From: Molossus alvarezi
Lineage: Eukaryota; Chordata; Mammalia; Chiroptera; Molossidae
NCBI GenBank assembly: GCA_037176705.1
Contig: CM073899.1
Span: 4,712,001 to 4,776,000, forward strand
Reading direction: 5' to 3'
DNA length: 64,000 nucleotides
The notes below the pieces were generated by a model. It did not search any database, was not told where the DNA came from, and worked only from the letters and a program-made list of their open reading frames with translations. Positions 1-10,790 of this stretch are shown here, piece after piece. Each line of letters starts with the position of its first letter. Position 1 is the stretch's first letter. The position numbers and the translations under genes are program-made.

Positions 1-379
1 ACCTGCATCACCTGAAATGCTCTAAGCATTATCATCTCTGCTTCACAAGTGACGGAGTAATACCTCAGAAAGACGAACTAGCTCACACAGCTGTGGACGA
101 GGAGTCACGAGGTTACCCAGCATGGCTCCCTCCCCCGGGACTGCCCGTGGCGTCCTGGGAGCCACTAGGAGATCTGAGTCACAGTTCATGTTCAGAAGGG
201 GGACGCCGAAAACACACCTACTGGAGCCAGCTTCGGCTGCTCGCGTATGTTGTGCAAGGACCCGGCTGTGGTGACCGTCGCGACGTGTGTGTTTCGGGGT
301 ACCACCCACTCCAGATGAGAGAGCTTGTCGAATGCCCATGCAAACAGCCTTGCACTCCATCACTGTTATTTATTAAGTA
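1..379. other. Single-copy-looking sequence, no gene seen
   Basis: Nothing recognisable. Short open frames on both strands overlap each other and have no family resemblance. Confidence 0.6.
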
Positions 380-552
380 ATTTATTTATTTACCTTAAAG
401 AGAGAAAATGAGGGAGGGAGAGAGAGAGAGAAAAACATTGACCGGTCGCCTCCCATACATGGCCCAGCCAGGGATCAAATCTGCAGCCGAGGATCGTGCT
501 CTTGGCTGGTCCGAGGAGGACCCTCCAACCAGCTGAGCCACCTGGCCAGGGC
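380..552 (-). mobile_element. Ves-type tRNA-derived SINE, diverged
   Basis: On the minus strand it reads from a head ending in gccctggccaggtggctcagc, through a B-box-like stretch and a purine/pyrimidine-rich ctctctccctccctc segment, to an A/T-rich tail at 380-395. The core is degraded compared with the younger copies in this window, and no clear target-site duplication is visible, so this is an old insertion. Confidence 0.85.
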
Positions 553-2699
553 GTGGCTTCTCTTTTTAAAATATAGATCGAGGAGTATCATACATTTGAT
601 TATATCCTTTCAACAGTTTACCAGTGACTTCAAGTGCAGTCCAAGGTCCTCACTGTGCCCCACCCACCCCCGGCTTCTTTCTCATGAGATCCTGTCTTGA
701 CATTCCCAGCACGTGGTCTTTTCTCTGTGTCCAGAAGGCGCTCAATTCTTTCCTGCTTTGGGGCATTGGATTGACTTTTCCTATGCAGGAAATGCATGTT
801 ACATGTTAGTTCAGATCCTCCGAGAAGCCTTCCCTGCGGCGTGCTCTCGGACTGCTGGGAGCCTGTCTGTTCCCGCGTCTCGGTCGACACGGCAGACCCC
901 ACGCCCCGCGGTGCCTGGCGCAGTTTCTGAGCTCCAGCGAGTCACGAGGGCTGGCCAGTGGGGAGACCGTGGAGGAGGTCTGATGACGTCACAGTGGAGA
1001 CCTCCCCAGCCGCACTAGCTGTCTCCTGGGTTTACTCCTCAGTCATCCACTCCCCACCCCAAGACACACAGCCGGGCCCCACGCGGAGTCCAGCACCCCA
1101 ATGTGAGTGAGAAATCGCAGCTGCACACTCCGCGAAGGTTAGTGACTAGCAGCGCCTCTGAGTAACTTAGGAATTCAGAACGGGGACACCATAGGCACAA
1201 GAGCCCAGAGCAGGGGTGGATCTAAAACATGGGGACAAAAACGGTCCCACTGTCCTGTCAGAGGGACGTGTCTAACGCCTCCCTCCTTGGTTGTGAGCCG
1301 ACCCAGCACTTGTGTTTGATGGAGAGAGTATGACGAGTATGATGCTGCCCGACCAGAGGCCAGGGGAGGAGAGGAACACAGCCTCCACCCTGCGCGGGAG
1401 CCCGGCCACACGGGGGCCACATGCAGGTGTCCGCACTGACAGTCTCACTGTGGCCCAGCTCCCAGCTGCCGGCAGAACTGCGGACACAGGCTGCCCTGGC
1501 TGCGCCCGGCCCGCGCTGCAGGTCTGGAGTAGATCCGGCTGCGGGGACGCCGGCGGTGGGCAGACCACTTCGCAGTGCGAGCTCTGAGTCCTGGAGGAAC
1601 TGGGTGTGAGCCCAGGACGGAGGAACGTGGCAGGTCCCCCCACCCGGCAGAGCCGCACCTGCGCAGGCGAGACGGAAGCAGGGAGGGTTTACGCTCTAGG
1701 TGATGTCCTCGGGTGTGTGCGAACGGCAGTGCTGTGGCTGCGGCGCGGTGACGCCCAGAGGGACAGGGACACACACCAGTGAGGCATCTGGGGAAGAAGG
1801 CAATCCGGGAAGTGGGGGGCAGGAAATGAGTGCATGGCACAGTTGGGAGGTGCTCACGCTTTGCAGCTGTGAAGGGTGTTACCGCCGTCGTTACCGGTAC
1901 TGTTACGATCACTCTTGCTACTGTTTAAGGGGGTGCATGATGCTCGGGGACATAAAGGAGCAGCGACGTCCGCCATCACGGGCTGTGGCCGAGCCCTGGG
2001 AGGAGCGAGGAGGTGCTCTGAGACGGTGCCGCCTGAGCGCCGGAGCGGCCACCACAGCTCACCGCCCAGCTCTGGGTGAGCGCGCAGGCAGGACCGCGGC
2101 TGGACAGCGCTTCCGGTCCTTTCACTCCGGTGTTTGTACAAGGGCCCCTCTGCCCCGTGCACCTTCGGGGTCTCCTCCTGGTCCAGGCTGCTCCCCGAAG
2201 GCTGCGTCATGGGCCGCAGTGCCGAACCCCTTCCGGGCTCCGTTCTTTCCATGTTCATCCATCCTCCTCGGTGTTGAAAGATTAATTATCCGAAAGTACC
2301 CCTCCTGCTCAAGACCTGTGACTGCTACTGTTTCCTCCCTGCACTGGCCGGAAAGCCGGCCTGTGGTCCAGAAACTCCAGCAGCGCGGGCACTGTGCGGC
2401 ACAGACTCAGCTGCAGACGCCGGTGTGCTCCGGGCACCGGCCAGGCTCTCTGGCTATGGCCACAGAACACATTTCCAGACACATCCATGTGCCCACCGGC
2501 CCTCCACTGCTGCCCTTCCCACCGCGTGCCCCGGCCACGGGCCCCGGCCACGGGGGCCCTGCTCCACTCCCCCCCACCAGCACCCACAGCCTTCTGTGCA
2601 GGCAGCTGGCAGCCTGGGACCTGCACTGGGAATGGGCGCAGCATTTGAGTCTGGAGGACATCACTCCAAGTCGGGATCACACACCTGCGAGCTACCATC
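553..2699. other. GC-rich single-copy-looking sequence with many overlapping open frames
   Basis: About 2.1 kb of GC-rich DNA, especially 1400-2600, with CpGs present but no clear CpG-island promoter structure. Open frames occur on both strands at once, which points to low stop-codon density rather than to coding. The short near-repeat ccccggccacgggccccggccacgg region lies at about 2528-2552. The longest frame is listed separately. Confidence 0.5.
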
Positions 2700-2746
2700 T
2701 CGAGCAGAGCCATGGCCTCTGCCGGTCCCAGTCTGCGTATCCATGA
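1703..2746 (+). other. Unexplained open frame of 347 codons, coding value doubtful
   Basis: An ATG at 1703 opens an uninterrupted frame to 2746. The predicted product is rich in Arg, Ser, Pro, Gly and Ala, with scattered cysteines near the N-terminus (a CERQCCGCG-like patch within the first 15 residues). I recognise no domain, signal peptide or membrane segment. Several shorter frames on the minus strand (1445-1912, 1854-2258 and 2309-2773) overlap it. The last 15 codons run into a MIR-like relic that begins near 2700, so the stop is supplied by a repeat. In DNA of about 60% GC such a frame is uncommon but possible by chance. No upstream promoter, splice sites or conserved motif support it. 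Confidence 0.2.
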
Positions 2747-2860
2747 AACAGAGACGAGCGTGTCACAGCCCACGGGCCGTGGTGAGGGTTCAGTAAGTCC
2801 CTCCAGCAGAGCCTAGCATTGGGGACAGCTCAGCACAGGTCATAGGAACACAATTATTAT
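2700..2860 (-). mobile_element. MIR-like ancient SINE relic
   Basis: Read on the minus strand, the segment resembles the MIR core: an aaccctcaccacggccc-like stretch, then a tctctgtttcatggatacgcagactggg block matching the cattttacagatgaggaaactg region. Divergence is high and the ends are approximate. Confidence 0.5.
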
Positions 2861-3546
2861 TGAACACGGTTGTGTCTCCAAATAGCTGGAGAATACATGA
2901 CAATTTTAGGAAAATGTAAATTTGCGTTACATTATTGGCAAAAACGTCTATGATCTCCACTTGCGCTAAGAAGAAGCCAGAGAAAACAGGAGCTGCGCCT
3001 CGGCTCTCCTGTGACATCGCCGACGACATCCCGGGAGGGGCGCCCACACTCTACCCTCAGTCCTGCCTCTGGATCCCTCTCCGCCCCGGGTCAGGTCTTG
3101 TAATTTAAGAGCATGCTTTGAAGACCAGCTCAGAGTTGGGCCCAGCCGTCGATGTTCATTCTGCGTCTTTCCTTTTCAGAACCTGTCCCTAACTGCCTTT
3201 ATTTTACCTTCATAAATTGCTGCCTAGCGTTTAGTCCACAAACGCACGGGTCAGTTCCCTGCTGGATCAAGTTACTTCTGTGTCCTGAGTCAGCCCCTGC
3301 CCGCTCCCTGCCTTCTCCAGGGGACCAGGCTCCCTGGCAGTGTGAGCAACCACACAGCACGGCTACCAGGGTGGCGGGGGCCCTGAGAGAGGAGTCAGGA
3401 GTAGGAGAGTGACAGAGAGAGGAACGAAACACCACCCAGGGGCCCAAAGCAAAGGGACGGCAGAAGATGCCGAGTCTGGGAAGTTGAGGGGATTGTTTCA
3501 GCAGGCTCCATTTCGGCACTGTGTAACTTCTCTAGGATTATGATTT
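2861..3546. other. Single-copy-looking sequence, nothing recognised
   Basis: No repeat or gene recognised. Short frames only. Confidence 0.6.
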
Positions 3547-3561
3547 AAAAAGACCTAGAAA

Positions 3562-3808
3562 GCCCTGGCCGGTTTGGCTCAGCGGTTAGAGCGTCGGCCC
3601 GGGGACCAGAGAGGCCAGGGTTCGGTTCCCGCTAAGGGCACGTACCTTGGTTGCAGTTTGTCCCCGGCCCCAGTTGGGTCGTGTGGGTGGCGGCCACTCG
3701 ATGTGTCTCTATCACATTGATGTTTCTCTCTCTCTCCACTCCTTCTCTCCCTCCCGCTCTGTATCTCAAGATAAAATGCAAAAATGTCCTCTGGTGAGGA
3801 TTAAAAAA

Positions 3809-3845
<37 letters not shown>
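3562..3845 (+). mobile_element. Older bat SINE subfamily with GGTGAGGAT tail and perfect 15-bp TSD
   Basis: The head at 3563 reads ccctggccggtttggctcag, and the B-box region reads gggttcggttcccgc. The body then has gttgcagtttgtccccggcc in place of the usual gttgtgggctcgatcccca, and the tail carries tcctctggtgaggatta before a (TAAA)n run at about 3808-3845. The insertion is bounded by the perfect direct repeat aaaaagacctagaaa at 3547-3561 and 3846-3860. The head and tail variants are shared with the copy at 24110-24366, which marks a subfamily distinct from the commoner caccaagaggt type. Confidence 0.95.
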
Positions 3846-3847
<2 letters not shown>

Positions 3848-4030
3848 AAAGACCTAGAAAAAAATATGATAATTCAGAGGTAACGTCTTGTGGCAAACAA
3901 TTCTCTTTGCTATAACGGGCTCTCCCGCCTAATTTTCAAAGCTTGCCTAGAGCAACACACCCTAAGGGGCTGCCAGGGCTGTGCTGGTCCTGGGTGCCCA
4001 GTGAGACCTGTTTCTGTAGCGGTATCATTA

Positions 4031-4248
4031 TTTACTTTATTTTTTATAATGTTTTTCTTTCATTATTTTAGAGAGAGAGGGAGGGAGAGGGACAGAAACA
4101 TCGATGAGAGAGAACATCGGTTGGTCGCCTCCTGCACGCCCCCCACTGGGGATCAGCCCACAACCTGGGCATGTGCCCTGACCGGGAATTGAACCGGCGA
4201 CCTCTTGGTGCAGGGTCAACACTCAACCACTAAGCCACACCGGCTGGA
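4031..4248 (-). mobile_element. Ves-type SINE with perfect 17-bp TSD
   Basis: The minus-strand element has the full head (ccagccggtgtggcttagtgg), the caccaagaggtcgccggtt block, the gtgcaggaggcgacc core and a short T/A-rich tail. It is bounded by the perfect direct repeat ctgtagcggtatcatta at 4014-4030 and 4249-4265. The intact duplication and clean structure suggest a relatively recent insertion. Confidence 0.97.
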
Positions 4249-4265
4249 CTGTAGCGGTATCATTA

Positions 4266-6506
4266 GACCACTAACCGGGTCAACACCAGGTTACAACCTT
4301 TGACATGGGCTCTTACGTGTTGCAAATTTGTGTTTAATTTACTGTTATTTTGCCTTGGTGACTACTACAAACTAAGATTTGGAGTGGTAGCCGGCAGCTC
4401 CAAGCTGGCAGAGACACGGACAGGGTTCAGGAAACACAGCTCCACATGACGTTTGTGTCCCCGTGCAAGACATTCACTCAGTATGTCATGCTGCTCAGGG
4501 AAGTGCATTCGATAAAAGGGGTAACACTGACCTTTGGGGGACAGAGGAGACCATCAGGTCATGTCAGTGGCAAAGGCACAGGACTGCGTGTGTCTGAACG
4601 CTGGCACCGAGGCCGAACGCGCCGGCTCACCCGGGTTCCCAGCAGAGGACCACAAACCAGGACCTCCTGCAAGGCCGGGTCTGCCTTAGAGGCCAGAGTG
4701 TGTGAGCTCCCGTCTACCCCCAATGCCATTTTCTCATGAGCTGTGGCCTCTGCGACCCCGACGGCCTGTGTTAGCTGAGTCCTTCCGGACCACACCAACA
4801 ACAGACATCAAACTGGAAAGAAACCAGGTCGTTCTTGCCCTGTTTGCTGCGTCGTCTTCCTTCCTGCTCTGCCCCCGCCGTTCTGTCCCAAATTACATTC
4901 CAAACGCTCGAATAACCTGCCTGTCCATTCCCCACTCAGACAGCTCATCTCGGGGGAGGCGCTCCGACCCCGACCCGCCGAGCGCCTGGTGGTCAGCGCC
5001 GGCGCCCCGGAGACCACAGAGTCCCGCCGGCCCTCCTGTCCAGACGTCTCCGCCACCTCCGTCACTGCTCCTCCGCTCCCGAGCAGGCCTGCCCTGCCCA
5101 CCTCGTGTGAGTCACACAGGGAACTGCCACCACCATCCGCTCAGCCGAACGCAGAACCTGGCCGCTCTCTGCGACCCTACCTTCCTTGCTACCCTCACCC
5201 AGGGACGGGTCCTTTTATCTGAACTCTGAAACCGCTTCCAACTGTTCAGTGCTGGGGGTGGGCTGTGCGGCTAACGGAGGCCCTAACCACAGGGACGTGG
5301 TGTGCCCTCACTCGCGTCGGGTGGGGCTGGGGTAAACTGAGTCCACTGCCACCTCAGTGGCTCCTCCACAATGTAAGAGGATTTGGGCACCGTCTGAGCC
5401 ACACCTCTGACCAGGGTCTTCATGACCACCTGGGAAGGCCCCAGTCGTGGTAATGAGATAGCCACTCGTGCTAATTCGTCTCCACCAGCAGTTACCCCTT
5501 CCTAACACACTCTACTGCTGGCAAAGCGTCCTTCAGGCGGTTTCTGCACATCGTCAACTATGCCCTTTGAACCTCAAGGGCTGAGAAATGAGCTCCGATG
5601 ACTTCATCCCAAACTACGGCGGACGACCTCATTTTGTTCTTGTTCTCAGGGTGGCCTGAATGAATGAACCATGTGAAACGGTCAGAAACAACTATTTCCT
5701 CCTGGACGTAAATCCGTTGCTGTGCTCGAACTAAAGAATTTAGCACTTATTTCTCTAATTACAGACACTACATTCATGACACATTCACGGGCCATCCATG
5801 AAAAACAAAGAATTCCATCGTCAGATTTATGTGGCCAATGCTGAATCGAACAAAGCTAAATAGGTTTCTTTCTGAGGGACCTCGGAAAGCAAATAGGAAC
5901 TGAAAATCAACAAGAGAGGATCAGAGAGAGTGTGTGCCAACCTCATTTGACCACACAATCTTAAATTTATGTGTTTTCCCGGAAAACCCATTAACATCTC
6001 TGGACACGGTGCGAGCTGGTCTCTGACTAAAGGATTGGATTAACCTCTGATCTGTTCTGCCGTTTCCTGAGTGAGGTGTGAAATAAATCCTGACCAACAC
6101 TTCAAACCACTTACCAACAAGCAGCACCTGTTTAAACATCGGAAACACTTCTTTCGCATGGAGGCATGAGGTCCCTTTCACACCAACATGACATTCTGCC
6201 ACCATGCAATTTATAACTTAACGAGCTTAACTTAATGTGGAAACATCCATTACATGTTTTATCTGTTTAAAACGGATAAAAACGCACCAACAGAGAAAAC
6301 AGAATAGCCTTTATTTAAGTCAAATGAACACTCCGCAAGATACGTTCCCATGATACAGTAAAAACGTACACAGCTTGTTACTTGTCCATTTTCTGCTCTT
6401 AAAATTCATCCAGTTTATCATTTTATCCAAATTAAGTTGAATTTATTACCATATTTATTGGAATTGGGGAATTATTGATAATACTTAGAGATACTTCCTT
6501 ATAATT
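4266..6506. other. Single-copy-looking sequence, no gene seen
   Basis: Mixed composition: a GC-rich pocket at about 4880-5110 and AT-rich sequence after 5700. An AATAAA lies on the minus strand (tttatt near 6308-6313), but no convincing upstream exon was found. A minus-strand 94-codon frame at 5921-6205 has no recognisable family. Confidence 0.5.
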
Positions 6507-6519
6507 ACTGAAAATATTT

Positions 6520-6734
6520 TTTTTACTTTTTCTTTATTGAATTTAGAGAGAGAGAAAGGATGAGAGAGAGAGAGATAGAAACATCAATGAGAGAGAACAT
6601 CAATTGGCCACCTCCTGCATGCCCCCCACAGGGGATTTGGCCCACAACCTGGGCATGTGCCCTGACCGGGAATCAAACCAGCGACCTTTTGGTGAATGGG
6701 TCAACGCTCAACCACTGAGCCACACTGGCCAGGC
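6520..6734 (-). mobile_element. Ves-type SINE
   Basis: Complete minus-strand copy: tail rich in tttcttta, gagagagagaaacatc repeats, cctgcatgccccccac core, and a head ending in gccacactggccagg. The flanks ctgaaaatatt (about 6508-6518) and ctgaaaacatt (about 6734-6744) look like an 11-bp duplication with one mismatch. Confidence 0.95.
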
Positions 6735-7149
6735 TGAAAACATTCTTTAAAATTAATTATTACTATCTTTTTCTAAGTATAATGAAACCCACGAATACAT
6801 ACAGGCACATGAAAATGTATGTATTGGAGAAAAAAAGTAAATAAGAAAATTAATCCTGCCTGTCCAACTATTGCTGTAATGATCAGCTCAATGTTTTGGC
6901 TTTGCATGTTTTCATCTTTGAATACTGGCACATGCAAACACCCCTAAATACAGATGTATACCCACAGACTCATGCACACCCCAGACACACACACACAGCT
7001 CCCTATATCCCACAGCTGCCTGAACCCACAGACGCCCTCTAACCTTCATGCCGACCCTCACACTCTAGCCGTTCACACCCACGCTCCAGATACAAGCACA
7101 CGTGTCCCCCCCACACACACATGCACACATGCTCATGCATGGGCTTTTT
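6735..7149. other. AT-rich sequence followed by CA-rich tract
   Basis: 6735-6950 is AT-rich and unrecognised. 6955-7140 is rich in CA dinucleotides (cacacacacacagc, ccccacacacacatgcacacatg) without a clean repeat unit. It may be the variable 3' UTR side of the L1 relic that follows. Confidence 0.5.
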
Positions 7150-7390
7150 TTGCATGCAAATTGTTTCCGTCCTTCCAATTTAATGCTATACCATGAATAT
7201 TTTCCTGTATCATGAACGCTCTGAATCATGACCGGTAGTGGTTGGTGTGGGTTCCCAGACACCTGTTTACCATCAGTGAGACCATCACCACTGCTGGGCA
7301 TTCAAGTTGTTAAATTAGTCATTATTACAAACAACATATGAAAAGAAGCTTTCTGAATGAATTCTGATTTTTCTCCTGTAAAAAATTCTG
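7150..7390 (-). mobile_element. Old L1M-type LINE fragment
   Basis: The plus strand matches the antisense of an old mammalian L1 3' region: an ataccatgaatatt-type block, then gctgggcattcaagttgtt and cattattacaaacaacat, which parallel the well-known gatgggcatttaggttgtttcc and tattacaaacaatgct stretches. It is heavily diverged and the ends are approximate. Confidence 0.5.
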
Positions 7391-7978
7391 GAAATGATCC
7401 TATAGACATGTGTGGACACGGTGGAGCTGCGGCTGGCCGCCCTCTGGTCCTTGCGTCAGGCCCATCTGAGATCAGCCATCGCCCGCCCTGGGCACCCCGC
7501 TCACTCGGGCTCCTTCGCAAGCTCACCGTGGTCATCCGAGCGCCGGCGGGGAACGCTCCGAGCTCTCCCGTTAGTGTCATCGTGTGGTGAGTCCCCTGCA
7601 GGCTCCGCGGGTCTCAGAGCTCAGGGTTCTTGTTCCTAACTCTTTGTACGTGGAACTTCTCTTCCCGTAACTTGCAGGCTCCCTCCCATTCCCACCCCGG
7701 CCCTCCTGCTGGGCACCTGAGCCCTTCCACCAGGTCTCCCTTGTTTCCACCCTGGAGGCTTCGTTCTGGCGGCCAGTGGGTCCCCCCCGGCCCCGAGTGA
7801 CCCGGTCAGAGGACCGGCCTCCGGGAGCTCATCCCACAACCAGAGCTGCTCCTGGCCGACCGCTCTTCTTTCTCGTCATGTGTCAAAGAGGGGAAAACTC
7901 GAGGACAGTAAAACAACCAGAGATTCCTACCCAGTGTGCCTGTTCCTCCCTCCTATGTACAAATACACAAAACTCACC
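7391..7978. other. GC-rich single-copy-looking sequence
   Basis: No repeat or gene recognised. Overlapping short frames lie on both strands. Confidence 0.55.
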
Positions 7979-8215
7979 CGGCCGGTGTGGCTCAGTGGCT
8001 GAGCGTCGGCCCTGCACCAAGAGGTTGCGGTTTGATTCCCGTCAGGGCACATGCCCAGGTTGGGGGCCCGATCCCCGGGGGGGTGGGGGGGGCATGCAGG
8101 AGGCAGCCAGTCGATGTTCTCTCTCATCAATGTTTCCATGTCTCTCTCCCTCTCCCTTCCTCTCCCTCTAAAATCAATAAAGAAAAAAAGTGTTTTTAAT
8201 AAAAAAAAAAAAAAA
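7979..8215 (+). mobile_element. Ves-type SINE
   Basis: Complete plus-strand copy: ccggccggtgtggctcagtgg head, gcaccaagaggttgcggttt, gcatgcaggaggcagccag core (with a G-rich run at about 8077-8092), pyrimidine tract, aaaatcaataaag tail and an A run. The flanks share an acaaayacaaaac-like sequence that may be a degraded duplication. Confidence 0.95.
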
Positions 8216-9119
8216 TCACAAACACAAACCCCATCTAGAGGGAGTAAGGCAATCAGCCAGTTGCTTTGTGAGAGCCAAGCACCACAGACGGTGCTAAGGA
8301 AATGAGACCGATGCCGTCGGCTTGCTCTGCAGGTCAGTTTTTCTCTCGAAGGCTGCAAAGTGTCCTTGCATTTAGACAATTGGCTAATTCTTGGGGGGAA
8401 AGATTTTAAATGTGTACAATATACTTATACCAGCATTAACCCCAAGGGACTTCATGGATCATATATAAAGCATCAATCACATTTCTGTGAAGCAATGGCG
8501 AGTCGTACCCACTGTCTTCCCAGGGATGGATGTTCACGCTGACAGGGAATGGAAAATTGCCACAGAGATAGTGATAGATTTTCACAATGACTAATTTTAA
8601 CCTCCCCAACCTAAACAAGGCTTAGAAAATTACAACGATAAACAGAAAGGAATTTTACAGAACCCAAATGAGCCTGTAAGCAAACCTGGAAGACAGGCAT
8701 CAGATTCAGGCATCTCCATGCCCCTCACCCCTGCTGCCTGAGGCCCAGACGGTCACCTCCCCACTGGCCGCTCTGCGCGCCCAGCCGCCGTTTCACTGGG
8801 GTCCCTCCCCAGGCTCTCCGTTTGATCTCTCTGATGCTGAAGCTGGTTGTGTTTTCTGCGCTTGCTCAAAGGAGCTCCGAGACTGAATATATACCTACAG
8901 GGTGAAATTTAACTTCTGCTCCGTGGCCTGCAATTGCCCATAAACACACCCTTCACATCTGAAGTACCACAATCTATTTAATCTAACTGTAAAGAGCAAA
9001 CTCCCTAAAATATGTAGCAACTTCAAAAAGCATCGTCATTGTGTTTTTAAAGCGCCTTCCATTGCCAGACTTAGATCTCAGCGCCACGTGGAAACCCGCG
9101 ACAGTTAGAAGCTGGCAAT
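8216..9119. other. Single-copy-looking sequence, nothing recognised
   Basis: No supported gene or repeat in about 900 bp. Confidence 0.55.
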
Positions 9120-9590
9120 GACTGCAAGCAGAAAATTCCTCGAAGAAATACCAGTGACTAATGAACATGAAAACATGCAAACAGGACTCCTCACAGAAAT
9201 ACAAATTAAAACCAAATACTGTGTTCCCTGGTAAGCTTAGCAAAGATCAACACGCTAACATCTCCAGTGCTAACTGCGGACGGATTCCAGTCACAGCCCC
9301 CTGCGGACAGGCGAAATGCCCCCGACCACTGGGGAACCACTGTGGGAGATGTCCCACAAGCTTCAGTTCTGACCCTGGCCTCTGATGTACTTTTAGGAAA
9401 GGATTTTGAGAAAATAATGAGAAACCCAGAAAGACACATTGGTACAAAAATTTTCTGAAAAATTATCTTAATAGACATAGCATAATAACTAAATATAAGC
9501 AATGAAACTGATAAAATACTGACACCTTCTTAATGAAATATTACCGAGCCATTAAGACGCTAATGACATATAAATTACTTATTTTACATG
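9120..9590 (+). mobile_element. Old L1M-type LINE fragment (ORF2 3' end region)
   Basis: The blocks aagaaataccagtgactaatg, acatgaaaacatgcaa and agaaatacaaattaaaacca follow the order of a standard L1 ORF2 C-terminal region. Further on, cattggtacaaaaattttctg and gagccattaagacgctaatg also fit. It is diverged and disrupted, with no usable frame. Confidence 0.6.
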
Positions 9591-9627
9591 TTTAATAGAA
9601 AAACATTGAGAAAAAAATATGTAAGGG

Positions 9628-9669
9628 GTGTGCAGGAGAAAGCTGATTGATGTTTTGCTCTCATATCAC

Positions 9670-9726
<57 letters not shown>

Positions 9727-9775
9727 CCCCACCTTCCTTGCTCTCTAAAATCAATAAGAAAATTCTTTTTAAAAA
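9628..9775 (+). mobile_element. 5'-truncated Ves-type SINE
   Basis: Only the 3' half is present: ggtgtgcaggagaaagctgat core, then an expanded (CT)n tract, then ctctctaaaatcaataag and an A-rich tail. The tRNA-like head and RNA polymerase III boxes are missing. Confidence 0.85.
9674..9722. repeat. (CT)n microsatellite inside the SINE
   Basis: About 24 uninterrupted CT dinucleotides, expanded from the pyrimidine tract that is only 10-20 bp in the other SINE copies. Confidence 0.98.
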
Positions 9776-10564
9776 ACCACCTTCATTTGCTAAATGTTGT
9801 TGAACTGAGTTGGGCAATATATTTGTCAGAGTCAAACATAAAGTAGGACTTCAACAGACATCGTTTAGATATTTTGCTTGAAATACCTATGATGCCATCT
9901 TGAAACCAGAAATAAAATTCCCTTTTTGGTCCTTCTTTGTACCCATGATGGGTTTGAGAAAAGAAAGTGGGATCAACAGACCAGAAGAACCCAGTAACTT
10001 CTATAAAGATTCACTGGAAGAACAGTGGTTTCTCCAATTCCAAACTGAGCCAGGACTCAGCCCAGCACAGGCATAAACGTGTTAATTTTCTCTTCCGTGT
10101 AAGAGTCCCAGGGTGGTGCAGTTTTAGACATATAGACATCTTCCCCAGAACTAGGTGAAGGCAGGGACTAAGCTCACCCAGCCCCTCCTGACCTCAAACC
10201 TGCACTCAGAAGCTAGATGTGAGCCCAGGAAGGTGCTGAGACCGCCCCACGGTGCTGGGAAAGGAAGTCCAGTGGTGTAGAAAGCAAAGCGGTCATGACA
10301 CATCACATCTAAGTCAGGTAGTTCTCTCCTCCAACAACACCCAGGAGAGCCACACAAGGTCACTTCTGTGGTAAATACTGCAGGGTCCCAAGTCTTACGC
10401 AGCTTTAATATAACCCGTGCCAATAACTGGTGGGTTCCCACTCTTCTGTCCCTAAAAACACCAACGTCATCAAAATGATTCTAACGTCTTCATTTTAACA
10501 TCTGTTCAAAGTTGAAACAAGTCCTGTATTAGGATGTGACCATTTTAAAAACATTTCCCCCGCT
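9776..10564. other. Single-copy-looking sequence, nothing recognised
   Basis: No supported gene. Scattered short frames only. Confidence 0.55.
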
Positions 10565-10790
10565 TAGCCGGTGTGGCTCAGTGGATGAGCATGTACCATG
10601 GACTGAGAGGTCCTGGTTTGATTCCCAGTCAGGGCACGTGCCCCGGTTGTGGGCTCGATCCCCAGTGGGGGGTGTGCAGGAGGCAGCCCATCAATGTTTC
10701 TCTCTCACATCGATGTTTCTCTCCCTTCCTCTCTCTCTAAAAAAAAAATCAATAAAAAATATATTTTTAAAAATAAATAAATGAAATAAA
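10565..10790 (+). mobile_element. Ves-type SINE
   Basis: Plus-strand copy with head agccggtgtggctcagtgg, gtttgattcccagtcaggg, ggtgtgcaggaggcagccc core and an aaaaaatcaataaaaa tail. The flanks aaaacatttccccc and aaaaatgtttccccc may be an imperfect target-site duplication. The head departs from the consensus (gagcatgtaccatggactg in place of gagcgtcggccctgcaccaag). Confidence 0.95.

Noticed and set aside
3562..3640. tRNA genes at the SINE heads
   Set aside because: The A- and B-box-like segments are continuous with SINE bodies and tails, and do not fold as complete tRNAs by eye.
6290..6330. Minus-strand AATAAA as a gene 3' end
   Set aside because: No upstream coding exon, downstream GT-rich element or other support; AT-rich DNA yields such hexamers often.
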